The translations under genes and the position numbers were made by a program. Shown one piece after another: positions 1 to 6,175 of a stretch of 7,088 nucleotides of DNA (position 1 is its first letter; each line of letters begins with the position of its first letter). The stretch lies in assembly GCA_964405075.1 (NCBI GenBank), contig CAYOMP010000146.1, positions 1 through 7,088 on the forward strand, in the 5' to 3' direction. Below the pieces are notes generated by a model. That model ran no database searches and was not told the origin of the DNA. It saw only the letters and a program-made list of their open reading frames with translations. Source of the stretch: CAYOMP01 sp964405075. GTDB taxonomy: Bacteria; Bacillota; Clostridia; Lachnospirales; Lachnospiraceae.

Positions 1-5
1 TAAGT

Positions 6-65
6 AAAAGAAAATCCCTATAGATTTCTGGCTTATTTGTGTGTCGAGAAATCTATAGGGGTTTT
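6..65 (-). terminator. Intrinsic terminator of the class A PBP gene
   Basis: A perfect 14-bp stem pairs bases 16-29 (ccctatagatttct is the + strand left arm from 16) with 47-60, around a 17-base loop. An AAAA/TTTT extension lies beyond one mismatch. Read on the minus strand the stem is followed by a U-rich run (TTTTCTTTT). It begins one base after the PBP stop codon, which fits rho-independent termination of that gene. The plus-strand reading also ends in GGTTTTC, so it may act in both directions if a plus-strand gene lies to the left. Confidence 0.88.
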
Positions 66-66
66 C

Positions 67-2769
67 TTATTCATCATTAAGTATATTATTTATCTGATTA
101 AGAATATCTAAATTTGTATTTGAATCTGTATTTGGATCTGTCGTTGTGTTTGGATCCGTCTGTGAATTTGAATTATCAGGTAACTCAGGTGTTATAGGAA
201 GTCCTGTTTCAGGATCAATAAGTGAGTCAGCTGAATAATGATTATGAATTGGACACATAGCTGCGGTAAAGTCTGCAGGTAACTCGTAAGGAGTATCATC
301 TGTCTCACCTTCAGAACCTGCAGGTCTTAATATATACACCTGATCTGAAGTATAATTAACATTAGGACAATACGGACTAGCAATGTAACCGGTATCTAAA
401 CAAGTTGCTAACTTAATATGTGTATCACACACTTCAGTTGGAGCAGTACCTTTGGCAAAATATTCTTCTATGACCATTCCACCGCGTGGATCACAATCAC
501 ATAAGCCTGCAAGTGCCAATTTGCCTGATTTTTTACAAATAATAGCTTTTTCTATATTATCAGGAACTTCAAATTCCTTTCTAGGCAATCCGTTATGAAC
601 TCTCGACATAATACTTCTCCATAACATTTTATGGAAAGAAGTGGAATTACTCATTTTTTCATTTGTATCATATCCACCCCATACACTACAAGTGTAATAT
701 GGAGTATATCCTGAAAACCATAAATCACGATACTCTGATGTTGTTCCAGTCTTTCCGGCAATAGGCATTGTATTAAAATTAACAGAAGTACCTGTACCTG
801 ATGTAACTACTTCTTGCATAGCATCAGTTAACAGGAATGCTGTTGATTCTTTCAAAACAGAAGTAGTTTTTGGTGTGTTGTCAATAAGTACATTACCATC
901 GTGATCCAATATTTTTGTATAATAAGTTGGTTCAATATAAGTTCCTTTATTAGCAATTGTAGCATAGGCAGCCGTTAATTCTACATTTGTTACACCATCA
1001 GTTAATCCACCAAGAGCCAGAGACTGAGTTATATCTGTAAGAGATGTGCCATCTGCCTGCTTACGGTTAGGAACTAATGTAGTGAAACCAAACTTTAATA
1101 AGTAATCATAACCAACCTGTGGTGTTACATCTGTAATAGCCTTTACTGAGACTATATTTAATGAATTTACAATAGCTTGTCTTACAGTGCATAATCCTCT
1201 ATAACCAGAATACCAGTTGCTGACCGGACGTCCACTATTATAATTGAATGGAGCATCATCATATACCGTAGAAAGAGTCATTCCCGCTGTGTCAATACCA
1301 GGGGCAAAAGCAGATAATACCTTAAAGGTAGAACCTGGTTGTCTAGTAGTATTGGTGGCACGGTTTAAGGTAAGACTAGCTTGTTTTTCGCCACGTCCAC
1401 CAACCAAAGCCTTAACCTGTCCTGTAGATTGTTCAATAATAACAACCGAAGCCTGTGGCTGAGGTGTAAATGTGGTGTTCTCAATGATTTTATCATCTGA
1501 TTTAATAAATGTTTCTTTGTAAGCTTCAATATCTGCTAAAGCTTCTTCCTCAGAAGAATACAAGGTATTATAGCTAATTCCCTTTATATCTCTAAAATAT
1601 TGTTTTAAAGATTCTTCACTGTAATTAGTAACTGTACCATCCGATGAAGTAACAGTTAATCTGTAAGTAAGGGCAAACTGAGTATTAGAAGGATAATTCT
1701 CAGGATTGGCAAATTCCTCATCACAAATCTGTTGAATATCAGAATCCTGTGTTGTATAAATACTTAAACCACCACTATATAGAGCATTGTAAGCCTGGGT
1801 TTGAGTATATCCCTTTTGTTCTTGCAAATCCTGCATAACCTGTTCTATAAGTTCATCAACGAAATAAGAATATACAGATGAAGAAACACTGGCGTTAACA
1901 GTTTGAATTCTATCATATACATCGTCGTTTATAGCCTCATCATATTCATCTTGTGTGATATATTCCTGTTCTAGCATATTGTTTAATACTTTTTTACGTC
2001 GCTCAGCATTATTCTCAGGATAACTGACAGGGTTATATCTTGAGGGATTTTGAGTAATAGCTGCAATAACAGCACATTCTGAAATATTTAAATCAGAAAC
2101 ATCCTTGTTAAAGTATCTCTTAGAAGCAGCTTGTACACCTAAAGTATTTTGTCCAAGGTTTATTGTATTTAAATAATTCTCAAGAATGGCTTCTTTTGAC
2201 ATTGTTTTTTCAATATTTACAGCCAAATATTGCTCTTGAATTTTTCTTTTTAATTTTTCTATAAATGTACTTTCTTCAGTCCAACCTTCAAATACATTAT
2301 TTTTTAATAACTGTTGAGTTATTGTACTGGCACCTTCAGAAAAATGACCAGAAGTAATACCTTTAAAGGCTGCTCTGATAATACCCTTAACGTCAATACC
2401 ATTATGTTCCCAGAAACGTTCATCTTCTATAGAAACAAAGGCATTTTGTAAATCAGTTGGAATATCTTCAATTGCTTTGCTTTCTCGATTTGAACCAGAT
2501 GAAACCAGTTTAGTAAGTTCATTCCCATCTGAATCAAATACAGTTGTTGAATATTTTTTAGGAGTTACATCATATGGTGATATTTCAGGTGCGTTTTCTA
2601 TAACACCTTTAATTAAACCAAATCCGGCACAAGAGCCTATAATAGCAAGTGCTAATAAGCAAACGATAGAAGCTTTAAAAGCTAAAACAGATAATTTGCG
2701 TTTAACCTGTGGAGCTTTTGAGGCTAGTTCATTTTGCTTTTGGGAAACTCCTTTTTTTCCGTAATTCAT
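67..2769 (-). CDS. Bifunctional class A penicillin-binding protein (PBP1A family, GT51 transglycosylase plus transpeptidase)
   Basis: Membrane-anchored peptidoglycan synthase that polymerises lipid II into glycan strands and cross-links the stem peptides outside the membrane. The 900-residue product has a basic cytoplasmic N-terminus and one membrane anchor at about residues 26-55. The GT51 domain (about 85-270) shows EDERFWEHNGID with the likely catalytic Glu at 115, GASTITQQLLKN at 146-157, and RKIQE with a second conserved Glu at 179. After a long linker, the transpeptidase domain (about 438-700) has STFK at 480-483 (nucleophile Ser480), SLN at 536-538 and KTGT at 673-676. All key residues are present, so it should be active. 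The C-terminal extension (about 740-845) carries two Cys/His blocks, followed by a Pro/Asn/Thr/Asp-rich tail with two TDPNT units at 871-881. The ATG start has AAAGGAGG six bases upstream. The gene is monocistronic here. It is equivalent to ponA/mrcA-type genes, but genomes often have several paralogues, so no symbol is assigned. Confidence 0.96.
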   Translation of the reverse strand: MNYGKKGVSQKQNELASKAPQVKRKLSVLAFKASIVCLLALAIIGSCAGFGLIKGVIENAPEISPYDVTPKKYSTTVFDSDGNELTKLVSSGSNRESKAIEDIPTDLQNAFVSIEDERFWEHNGIDVKGIIRAAFKGITSGHFSEGASTITQQLLKNNVFEGWTEESTFIEKLKRKIQEQYLAVNIEKTMSKEAILENYLNTINLGQNTLGVQAASKRYFNKDVSDLNISECAVIAAITQNPSRYNPVSYPENNAERRKKVLNNMLEQEYITQDEYDEAINDDVYDRIQTVNASVSSSVYSYFVDELIEQVMQDLQEQKGYTQTQAYNALYSGGLSIYTTQDSDIQQICDEEFANPENYPSNTQFALTYRLTVTSSDGTVTNYSEESLKQYFRDIKGISYNTLYSSEEEALADIEAYKETFIKSDDKIIENTTFTPQPQASVVIIEQSTGQVKALVGGRGEKQASLTLNRATNTTRQPGSTFKVLSAFAPGIDTAGMTLSTVYDDAPFNYNSGRPVSNWYSGYRGLCTVRQAIVNSLNIVSVKAITDVTPQVGYDYLLKFGFTTLVPNRKQADGTSLTDITQSLALGGLTDGVTNVELTAAYATIANKGTYIEPTYYTKILDHDGNVLIDNTPKTTSVLKESTAFLLTDAMQEVVTSGTGTSVNFNTMPIAGKTGTTSEYRDLWFSGYTPYYTCSVWGGYDTNEKMSNSTSFHKMLWRSIMSRVHNGLPRKEFEVPDNIEKAIICKKSGKLALAGLCDCDPRGGMVIEEYFAKGTAPTEVCDTHIKLATCLDTGYIASPYCPNVNYTSDQVYILRPAGSEGETDDTPYELPADFTAAMCPIHNHYSADSLIDPETGLPITPELPDNSNSQTDPNTTTDPNTDSNTNLDILNQINNILNDE

Positions 2770-2775
2770 AATAGG

Positions 2776-2801
2776 CCTCCTTTATCCCTCCCATTATAAC
2801 A
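2776..2801 (-). promoter_or_regulatory. Extended -10 promoter and ribosome binding site of the PBP gene
   Basis: On the minus strand, bases 2801-2793 read TGTTATAAT, a perfect TATAAT with the TGn extension. The sequence 17 bp further upstream (TTTATT, 2816-2821) is a poor -35, as expected when an extended -10 compensates. Transcription would start near 2786, giving a very short leader that contains AAAGGAGG (2776-2783) six bases before the ATG. No operator-like repeat is seen. Confidence 0.75.
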
Positions 2802-2900
2802 AATATACTGTGCTAAATAAAGAAAAAAAGATAGAAAACTTATAGAATGTCTTTTATAGTTGCTATTGTTAAGTATTACCAGAGGAAAAAGGTGTTATAC

Positions 2901-2929
2901 TTGACAAATTAATGAAAAATGTGTGTAAT
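2901..2929 (+). promoter_or_regulatory. Sigma-70/sigma-A type promoter for the YigZ-family gene
   Basis: TTGACA (2901-2906) is followed after exactly 17 bp by TGTAAT (2924-2929), six of six and five of six matches to consensus. The expected start is near 2936, about 190 bases upstream of the yigZ-type ATG. The direction is divergent from the PBP promoter about 100 bp away, and the two do not overlap. Confidence 0.75.
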
Positions 2930-3127
2930 ATCAAAAGAAAAGTAAAGAACTGAAATTAATGTTAAGAACAGCAAAAAGCATATATTAACTATGGTATTAT
3001 ATAATTGTAAAATGTAATTATCATATGTAGGTATTATTTTAGTGGTAAGGTCGTAGGTGTTTTATGGCACATCAAAAAATAAAGGTAAATTGAAACTGAA
3101 GATATGTTGTAACGGAAGGAAAAAATA
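2930..3127 (+). other. Long 5' leader of the YigZ-family gene; no gene recognised
   Basis: These bases lie between the main promoter and the ATG. A possible second start signal, the extended -10 TGGTATTAT (2992-3000), lacks a recognisable -35. A nine-codon reading frame (3064-3093, ATG to TGA) follows AGGTG at only four bases spacing. It is too short to call as a gene. I found no long hairpin, U-tract or known riboswitch signature. The ribosome binding site of the downstream gene, GGAAGG, is at 3114-3119. Confidence 0.4.
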
Positions 3128-3784
3128 ATGGTAGAAGGATTCAAAGCTGTATATGAAGGCGGAGTAGGAAATATAGAAGAGAAAAAGTCAAAGTTTATTG
3201 CCACGGTAGTTCCTGTAGAATCAGAAGAAGAAGCAATTAAATTCATTGAATCAATGAAGAAAAAATACTGGGATGCAACTCATAATTGTTCAGCATTTGT
3301 AATTGGAAAAAATAATGAAATACAACGCTGTAGCGATGATGGAGAGCCAAGTCAGACAGCTGGCAGACCGATGTTAGATGTTTTATTAGGGGAAGAAATT
3401 CATAATGTTGCAGTAGTTGTAACTCGATATTTTGGTGGAACATTACTTGGTACGGGGGGATTAGTGCGTGCTTATTCTAAGGCAACACAGGAAGGATTAA
3501 AAAACAGCGTAATAGCAGAAAAGAAATATGCTACCAAATTGCTGATACATACCGATTATAATGGTATTGGTAAAATTCAATATATTTTAGGACAGAGAGG
3601 TCTGACATTATTATCTTCTGATTATAGTGATAAGGTTGATGTAACAGTTATGGTTCCAATTGCAGAACTAGGTGGCTTAAAAAAAGAAATAGTAGAAGCA
3701 ACTAGTGGAAAAGCCGGATTAGAGGAATTGGAAAATGTATATTTTGCAGTGATAAAAGGCGAAGTAGTTCTTTTTGAAGAATAG
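3128..3784 (+). CDS. yigZ: YigZ/YvyE family protein (IMPACT N-terminal domain plus DUF1949)
   Basis: A 218-residue soluble protein, the usual length for bacterial YigZ/YvyE (about 200-217 residues). The IMPACT (UPF0029) domain spans about residues 18-125. It contains the family signatures WDATHNC (48-54), SDDGEPSQTAGRPML (69-83) and VTRYFGGTLLGTGGLVRAYS (98-117). A C-terminal DUF1949-type domain, a ferredoxin-like fold in known structures, covers about 138-200. The eukaryotic relative IMPACT binds GCN1 and restrains the GCN2 kinase. The bacterial role is not settled, though a link to translation or nucleic-acid binding has been proposed from structure. The ATG at 3128 has GGAAGG eight bases upstream and a near-consensus promoter about 200 bp away. 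The gene stands alone, ends before a hairpin, and converges with the PAP2 gene. Identity is clear; function is not. Confidence 0.93.
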   Translation: MVEGFKAVYEGGVGNIEEKKSKFIATVVPVESEEEAIKFIESMKKKYWDATHNCSAFVIGKNNEIQRCSDDGEPSQTAGRPMLDVLLGEEIHNVAVVVTRYFGGTLLGTGGLVRAYSKATQEGLKNSVIAEKKYATKLLIHTDYNGIGKIQYILGQRGLTLLSSDYSDKVDVTVMVPIAELGGLKKEIVEATSGKAGLEELENVYFAVIKGEVVLFEE

Positions 3785-3816
3785 TATTAGTCAGTTTGTT
3801 AAATTAGGATGATTAC

Positions 3817-3873
3817 CGCGATAACTTGTGAAAATCCAAAAGTGTGTTTCACAAGTTATCATGGCGTTATTTT
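3817..3873 (+). terminator. Intrinsic terminator after the YigZ-family gene
   Basis: A perfect 14-bp stem pairs 3820-3833 (gataacttgtgaaa) with 3847-3860 around a 13-base loop. CGC (3817-3819) can add three pairs with GCG (3864-3866) across a three-base bulge. It is followed by TTATTTT on the plus strand, a modest U-tract. It sits between convergent genes. The minus-strand reading has no U-tract, so service to the PAP2 gene is doubtful. Confidence 0.7.
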
Positions 3874-3883
3874 GGATGTTCAT

Positions 3884-4771
3884 TCAGACATACATTTTCT
3901 TTGATACTTGCGTAAATAGAAATGGATAAATTACCATAATCCATAATATTACCACAAAATATCTAGTAAAAGAGCCTAGGGCAGATACGCCTAAAATAGG
4001 CTTTAAACATACCTTTAGTGCAAGGGCAATTGTAAGACCTAAGATAACCTTTATTATATGAAAAAATATGCTGCCTTTCTTTTCGGCAAAGTTAATATAT
4101 TTTGGCTCTAAATACCACCCAATTGAGAATGCTAAGGCACTTCCACCTGTTTTAAAAGCATCTGCATACAGGGCTAAATTATCAGGTGCAAAACTAAGCT
4201 GTAAAAAGCTGTATGCAATAAAAACACAGGATATAATAAAGATAGTCAAGGATAGCTTTTCGTGAGTAAATCTGTTTAAAATATCCAATTTATAAATTAT
4301 GAAAGATATAATAAGTGACAAAATCATAGCCGTAAAAACGTCCTTTGGGGTATGAACGCCCAAATACATTCTTGATATGCCTGTTAAAATAAATATCAGA
4401 CAAAATGAAAGTTTTAATATATTCTTTTTACAATTAAATGCCAACGTAGAAAAGATAGAAGTACTTGTCTGTGTATGGGCACTGGGAAAAGAATATCCTG
4501 TAGCTGTTTCTATTGCGGATTCCACGGGCTTAAAGGCAGGATCTATTACCCAGGGACGCGGAATTTTGAAAGTTATTTTCAAATTCTGTACAAAGAGCCC
4601 ACTTGTAAAAAAAGCTAACGCAATTTTTTTAGTTAACTGTTTGTCTATACACCAATATGAAATACACACTATAAGTGTTGCCACTACTTCTTCGCCAAAG
4701 TAGGTCATAATATTAAAGAATGAGGTTAAAAAAGGATTGCGTATATTGGCTAGTAAACGTAATAATTCCAT
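3884..4771 (-). CDS. PAP2-superfamily integral membrane phosphatase
   Basis: Multi-pass membrane protein (295 residues from this start) of the type 2 phosphatidic acid phosphatase superfamily. The three signature motifs are complete. C1 is K65-x6-R72-P73. C2 is PSAH at 96-99, with the catalytic-cycle His99. C3 is S133-R134-x5-H140-x3-D144, with His140 the expected nucleophile that forms the phosphohistidine. Hydrophobic segments occur near 28-44, 50-62, 118-132, 146-162, 172-190, 208-220, 236-255 and 270-288. The C-terminal half beyond C3 is longer than in minimal PAP2 proteins. Family members dephosphorylate undecaprenyl pyrophosphate, phosphatidylglycerol phosphate or other lipid phosphates; the sequence does not decide which. 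The start at 4771 is preferred because AAGGTG lies seven bases upstream. The in-frame ATG at 4789 has no ribosome binding site and overlaps that signal. It is transcribed alone, divergent from the lysine riboswitch unit. Confidence 0.88.
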   Translation of the reverse strand: MELLRLLANIRNPFLTSFFNIMTYFGEEVVATLIVCISYWCIDKQLTKKIALAFFTSGLFVQNLKITFKIPRPWVIDPAFKPVESAIETATGYSFPSAHTQTSTSIFSTLAFNCKKNILKLSFCLIFILTGISRMYLGVHTPKDVFTAMILSLIISFIIYKLDILNRFTHEKLSLTIFIISCVFIAYSFLQLSFAPDNLALYADAFKTGGSALAFSIGWYLEPKYINFAEKKGSIFFHIIKVILGLTIALALKVCLKPILGVSALGSFTRYFVVILWIMVIYPFLFTQVSKKMYV

Positions 4772-4778
4772 AAAATGA

Positions 4779-4787
4779 CACCTTTCC
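4779..4787 (-). promoter_or_regulatory. Ribosome binding site that fixes the PAP2 start
   Basis: On the minus strand these bases read GGAAAGGTG, with AGGTG complementary to the 16S rRNA tail, seven bases before the ATG at 4771. The sequence upstream of the alternative ATG at 4789 is A/T-only (ACTAAAAAATTA) with no Shine-Dalgarno match. The shorter 295-residue protein is therefore the likely product. Confidence 0.7.
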
Positions 4788-4822
4788 ATTAATTTTTTAG
4801 TAAAATCTTATTATATGTATAT

Positions 4823-4852
4823 TTTATAATAAGATAATAAAAATATCTACAA
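4823..4852 (-). promoter_or_regulatory. Candidate promoter of the PAP2 gene
   Basis: On the minus strand TTGTAG (4852-4847) and TATAAA (4828-4823) are separated by 18 bp, about 50 bases upstream of the chosen start. The match is moderate and the surrounding sequence is so AT-rich that other -10-like hexamers occur by chance. The position is plausible but weakly supported. Confidence 0.35.
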
Positions 4853-4899
4853 ATTGTTTGCGACTTAATAGGTTTTATATTTGTTTATAAAAAATAAGG

Positions 4900-4929
4900 T
4901 TGACAATAGCAAGTCCATAATGTTATATT
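4900..4929 (+). promoter_or_regulatory. Strong promoter of the lysine riboswitch-dapAB unit
   Basis: A perfect TTGACA (4900-4905) and TATATT (4924-4929) are spaced 18 bp apart. The -10 is extended by TGT at 4921-4923. The expected start, near 4936, lies about a dozen bases before the aptamer P1 helix, as is usual for transcriptional riboswitches. Confidence 0.8.
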
Positions 4930-4947
4930 TGTTTTAGCTTAATAAAT

Positions 4948-5113
4948 GGTAGAGGTTGCGTTTGACAAGAGTATATTAGTTGATGTGTGCAGACACAGTA
5001 GAGATTAATAAAAAGGGGATAACGCCGAAGGTATTGCTAATCTGCAAAGCAATGCACTGGGCATATGATTAATAGTTGTATGACTGTCATCTTAATAAAG
5101 ATGGTGCGCTATC
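4948..5113 (+). promoter_or_regulatory. Lysine riboswitch (L box) aptamer
   Basis: The leader RNA is expected to bind L-lysine and control dapAB. All main elements can be traced. P1 is GGTAG (4948-4952) with CTATC (5109-5113). The conserved AGAGG-T-TGCG block is at 4951-4960. P2 pairs GCGTT (4958-4962) with AACGC (5021-5025). An inner P2 arm contains AAGAGTA (4967-4973), TATTAGTT with GATTAATA (4974-4981/5003-5010) and a TGTGT/ACACA tip. AGTA follows at 4998-5000 with its neighbour, and AAGGGGA and GCCGAAG are at 5013-5019 and 5024-5030. P3 pairs GTATTGC (5031-5037) with GCAATGC (5049-5055). CTGGGC is at 5057-5062. P4 pairs 5062-5070 with 5074-5082. GACTGTC is at 5082-5088. P5 is CATCTT/AAGATG (5088-5093/5098-5103). 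Its position just after a promoter and before a terminator and dapA matches known L boxes of lysine genes. Identified from conserved motifs and hand pairing, without a covariance search. Confidence 0.93.
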
Positions 5114-5131
5114 TAATGAATGTTGAATTTT

Positions 5132-5165
5132 GAGGAGTCGGACCATTGTGTTGACTTCTTTTTTT
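5132..5165 (+). terminator. Riboswitch-controlled intrinsic terminator upstream of dapA
   Basis: GAGGAGTC (5132-5139) pairs with GACTTCTT (5153-5160), including two G-U pairs, around a 13-base loop. A run of T follows, TTCTTTTTTT ending at 5165. The hairpin lies 18 bases after the aptamer and 70 before dapA. By analogy with other L boxes, lysine binding should stabilise P1 and let this hairpin stop transcription. The competing antiterminator is not obvious by eye. Confidence 0.85.
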
Positions 5166-5235
5166 ATTAGTAATGAGCGAATACTTAGAATTGAGCTGTA
5201 TATTTAGATTAATTGATTTTTAAGGAGGAACTATT

Positions 5236-6126
5236 ATGGCAATTTTTACAGGCGCAGGTGTAGCAATTGTAACACCATTCAAAGATAATATGGAGGTTAA
5301 TTATGATAAACTTGGCGAATTAATTGATTTCCAGATTGAAAATGGAACAGATTCAATTATTATTTGTGGAACAACAGGTGAATCATCAACACTTTCTCAC
5401 GAAGAACATTTAGAATGTATTAAATATACAATTGATAAGGTAAATAAAAGAGTACCAGTAGTAGCAGGAACAGGTTCTAACTGTACAGAAACAGCTATTT
5501 ATTTATCAAAAGAAGCAGTTAAATATGGTGCTGACGGACTTTTGATTGTAACTCCATATTATAACAAAGCTACACAGAAAGGTTTAGTTTCTCATTATAC
5601 TCAGATTGCTAAGTCTGTAGATGCACCAATTATTATGTATAATGTACAGAGCAGAACAGGATGTAACATTATGCCTGCAACAGCAGCAGAGTTAGTAAAA
5701 AATGTGGATAACATTGTTGGTATAAAAGAAGCAAGTGGAAATATTTCACAGGTTGCTAAGATTATGCAGCTTACTAATGGTGACATTGACCTTTATTCAG
5801 GAAATGATGACCAGATTGTACCTTTAATGTCACTTGGTGGAGACGGTGTAATCTCAGTACTTTCTAATATTGCTCCAAAGGAAACACACGACATTTGTTC
5901 GTTGTACCTTGAAGGAAAAACAAAAGAGAGTCTTGAATTACAGTTAAAGGCTATTCCATTAGTAGATCAGTTATTCTGCGAAGTAAATCCAATTCCAGTT
6001 AAAAAAGCATTAAACCTTATGGGATTTGAGGTTGGAACTCTTAGAAGTCCATTAACTGAAATGGAAGAAGAACATGCGGCAAATCTTGCAAAAGCTATGA
6101 AAGACTTTGGAATTACAGTAAAATAA
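5236..6126 (+). CDS. dapA: 4-hydroxy-tetrahydrodipicolinate synthase (DapA)
   Basis: Condenses pyruvate with L-aspartate-4-semialdehyde in the cytoplasm, the first committed step of the diaminopimelate/lysine pathway. The 296-residue product matches the family length and forms a TIM barrel of the DHDPS/N-acetylneuraminate lyase superfamily. Visible residues are GTTGE (45-49, Thr46/Thr47), PYYN (107-110), Tyr135 and Arg140 in YNVQSRTG (135-142), the Schiff-base Lys164 in GIKEASG, and SGNDD (188-192). All catalytic positions are intact. By alignment with E. coli DapA, the lysine-site His residues are kept (His55, His58) and Asn80 is Asn82, but Glu84 is replaced by Thr86. This suggests weak or absent feedback inhibition. 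The ATG has AAGGAGGA seven bases upstream. It is the first gene after the lysine riboswitch and lies 49 bases before dapB. Confidence 0.97.
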   Translation: MAIFTGAGVAIVTPFKDNMEVNYDKLGELIDFQIENGTDSIIICGTTGESSTLSHEEHLECIKYTIDKVNKRVPVVAGTGSNCTETAIYLSKEAVKYGADGLLIVTPYYNKATQKGLVSHYTQIAKSVDAPIIMYNVQSRTGCNIMPATAAELVKNVDNIVGIKEASGNISQVAKIMQLTNGDIDLYSGNDDQIVPLMSLGGDGVISVLSNIAPKETHDICSLYLEGKTKESLELQLKAIPLVDQLFCEVNPIPVKKALNLMGFEVGTLRSPLTEMEEEHAANLAKAMKDFGITVK

Positions 6127-6162
6127 TCGGTTTGAATATGTGGATAGAGTAAAGATAAGTGT

Positions 6163-6168
6163 AGGAGA
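6163..6168 (+). promoter_or_regulatory. dapB: Ribosome binding site that fixes the dapB start
   Basis: AGGAGA lies seven bases before the ATG at 6176. An in-frame GTG at 6140 would add 12 residues, but it has no Shine-Dalgarno sequence and starts only 14 bases after the dapA stop. The ATG also places the Rossmann strand (VNIIMHG) at the N-terminus, as in other DapB proteins. Confidence 0.85.
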
Positions 6169-6175
6169 GAAAAAG

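Noticed and set aside
2477..2764. 95-codon plus-strand open frame opposite the PBP N-terminus
   Set aside because: It lies wholly antisense to a convincingly conserved gene, has no ribosome binding site or family resemblance, and its codons mirror the membrane-anchor coding region.
3064..3093. Nine-codon leader peptide before the YigZ-family gene
   Set aside because: The spacing to AGGTG is only four bases, the peptide has no regulatory codon run, and no attenuator hairpin follows, so chance is the simpler explanation.
3034..3443. Two minus-strand open frames overlapping the YigZ-family gene
   Set aside because: They oppose a well-conserved gene, lack ribosome binding sites and resemble no known protein.
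4377..4703. 108-codon plus-strand open frame inside the PAP2 gene
   Set aside because: It is antisense to the conserved PAP2 motifs, with no supporting start signal; a shadow frame.
4772..4789. ATG at 4789 as the PAP2 start
   Set aside because: Upstream is A/T-only with no ribosome binding site, and the proper AGGTG lies between the two ATGs and serves the one at 4771.
6140..6175. GTG start giving a 12-residue longer DapB
   Set aside because: No Shine-Dalgarno sequence precedes it, while AGGAGA sits correctly before the ATG at 6176, which also matches the family N-terminus.
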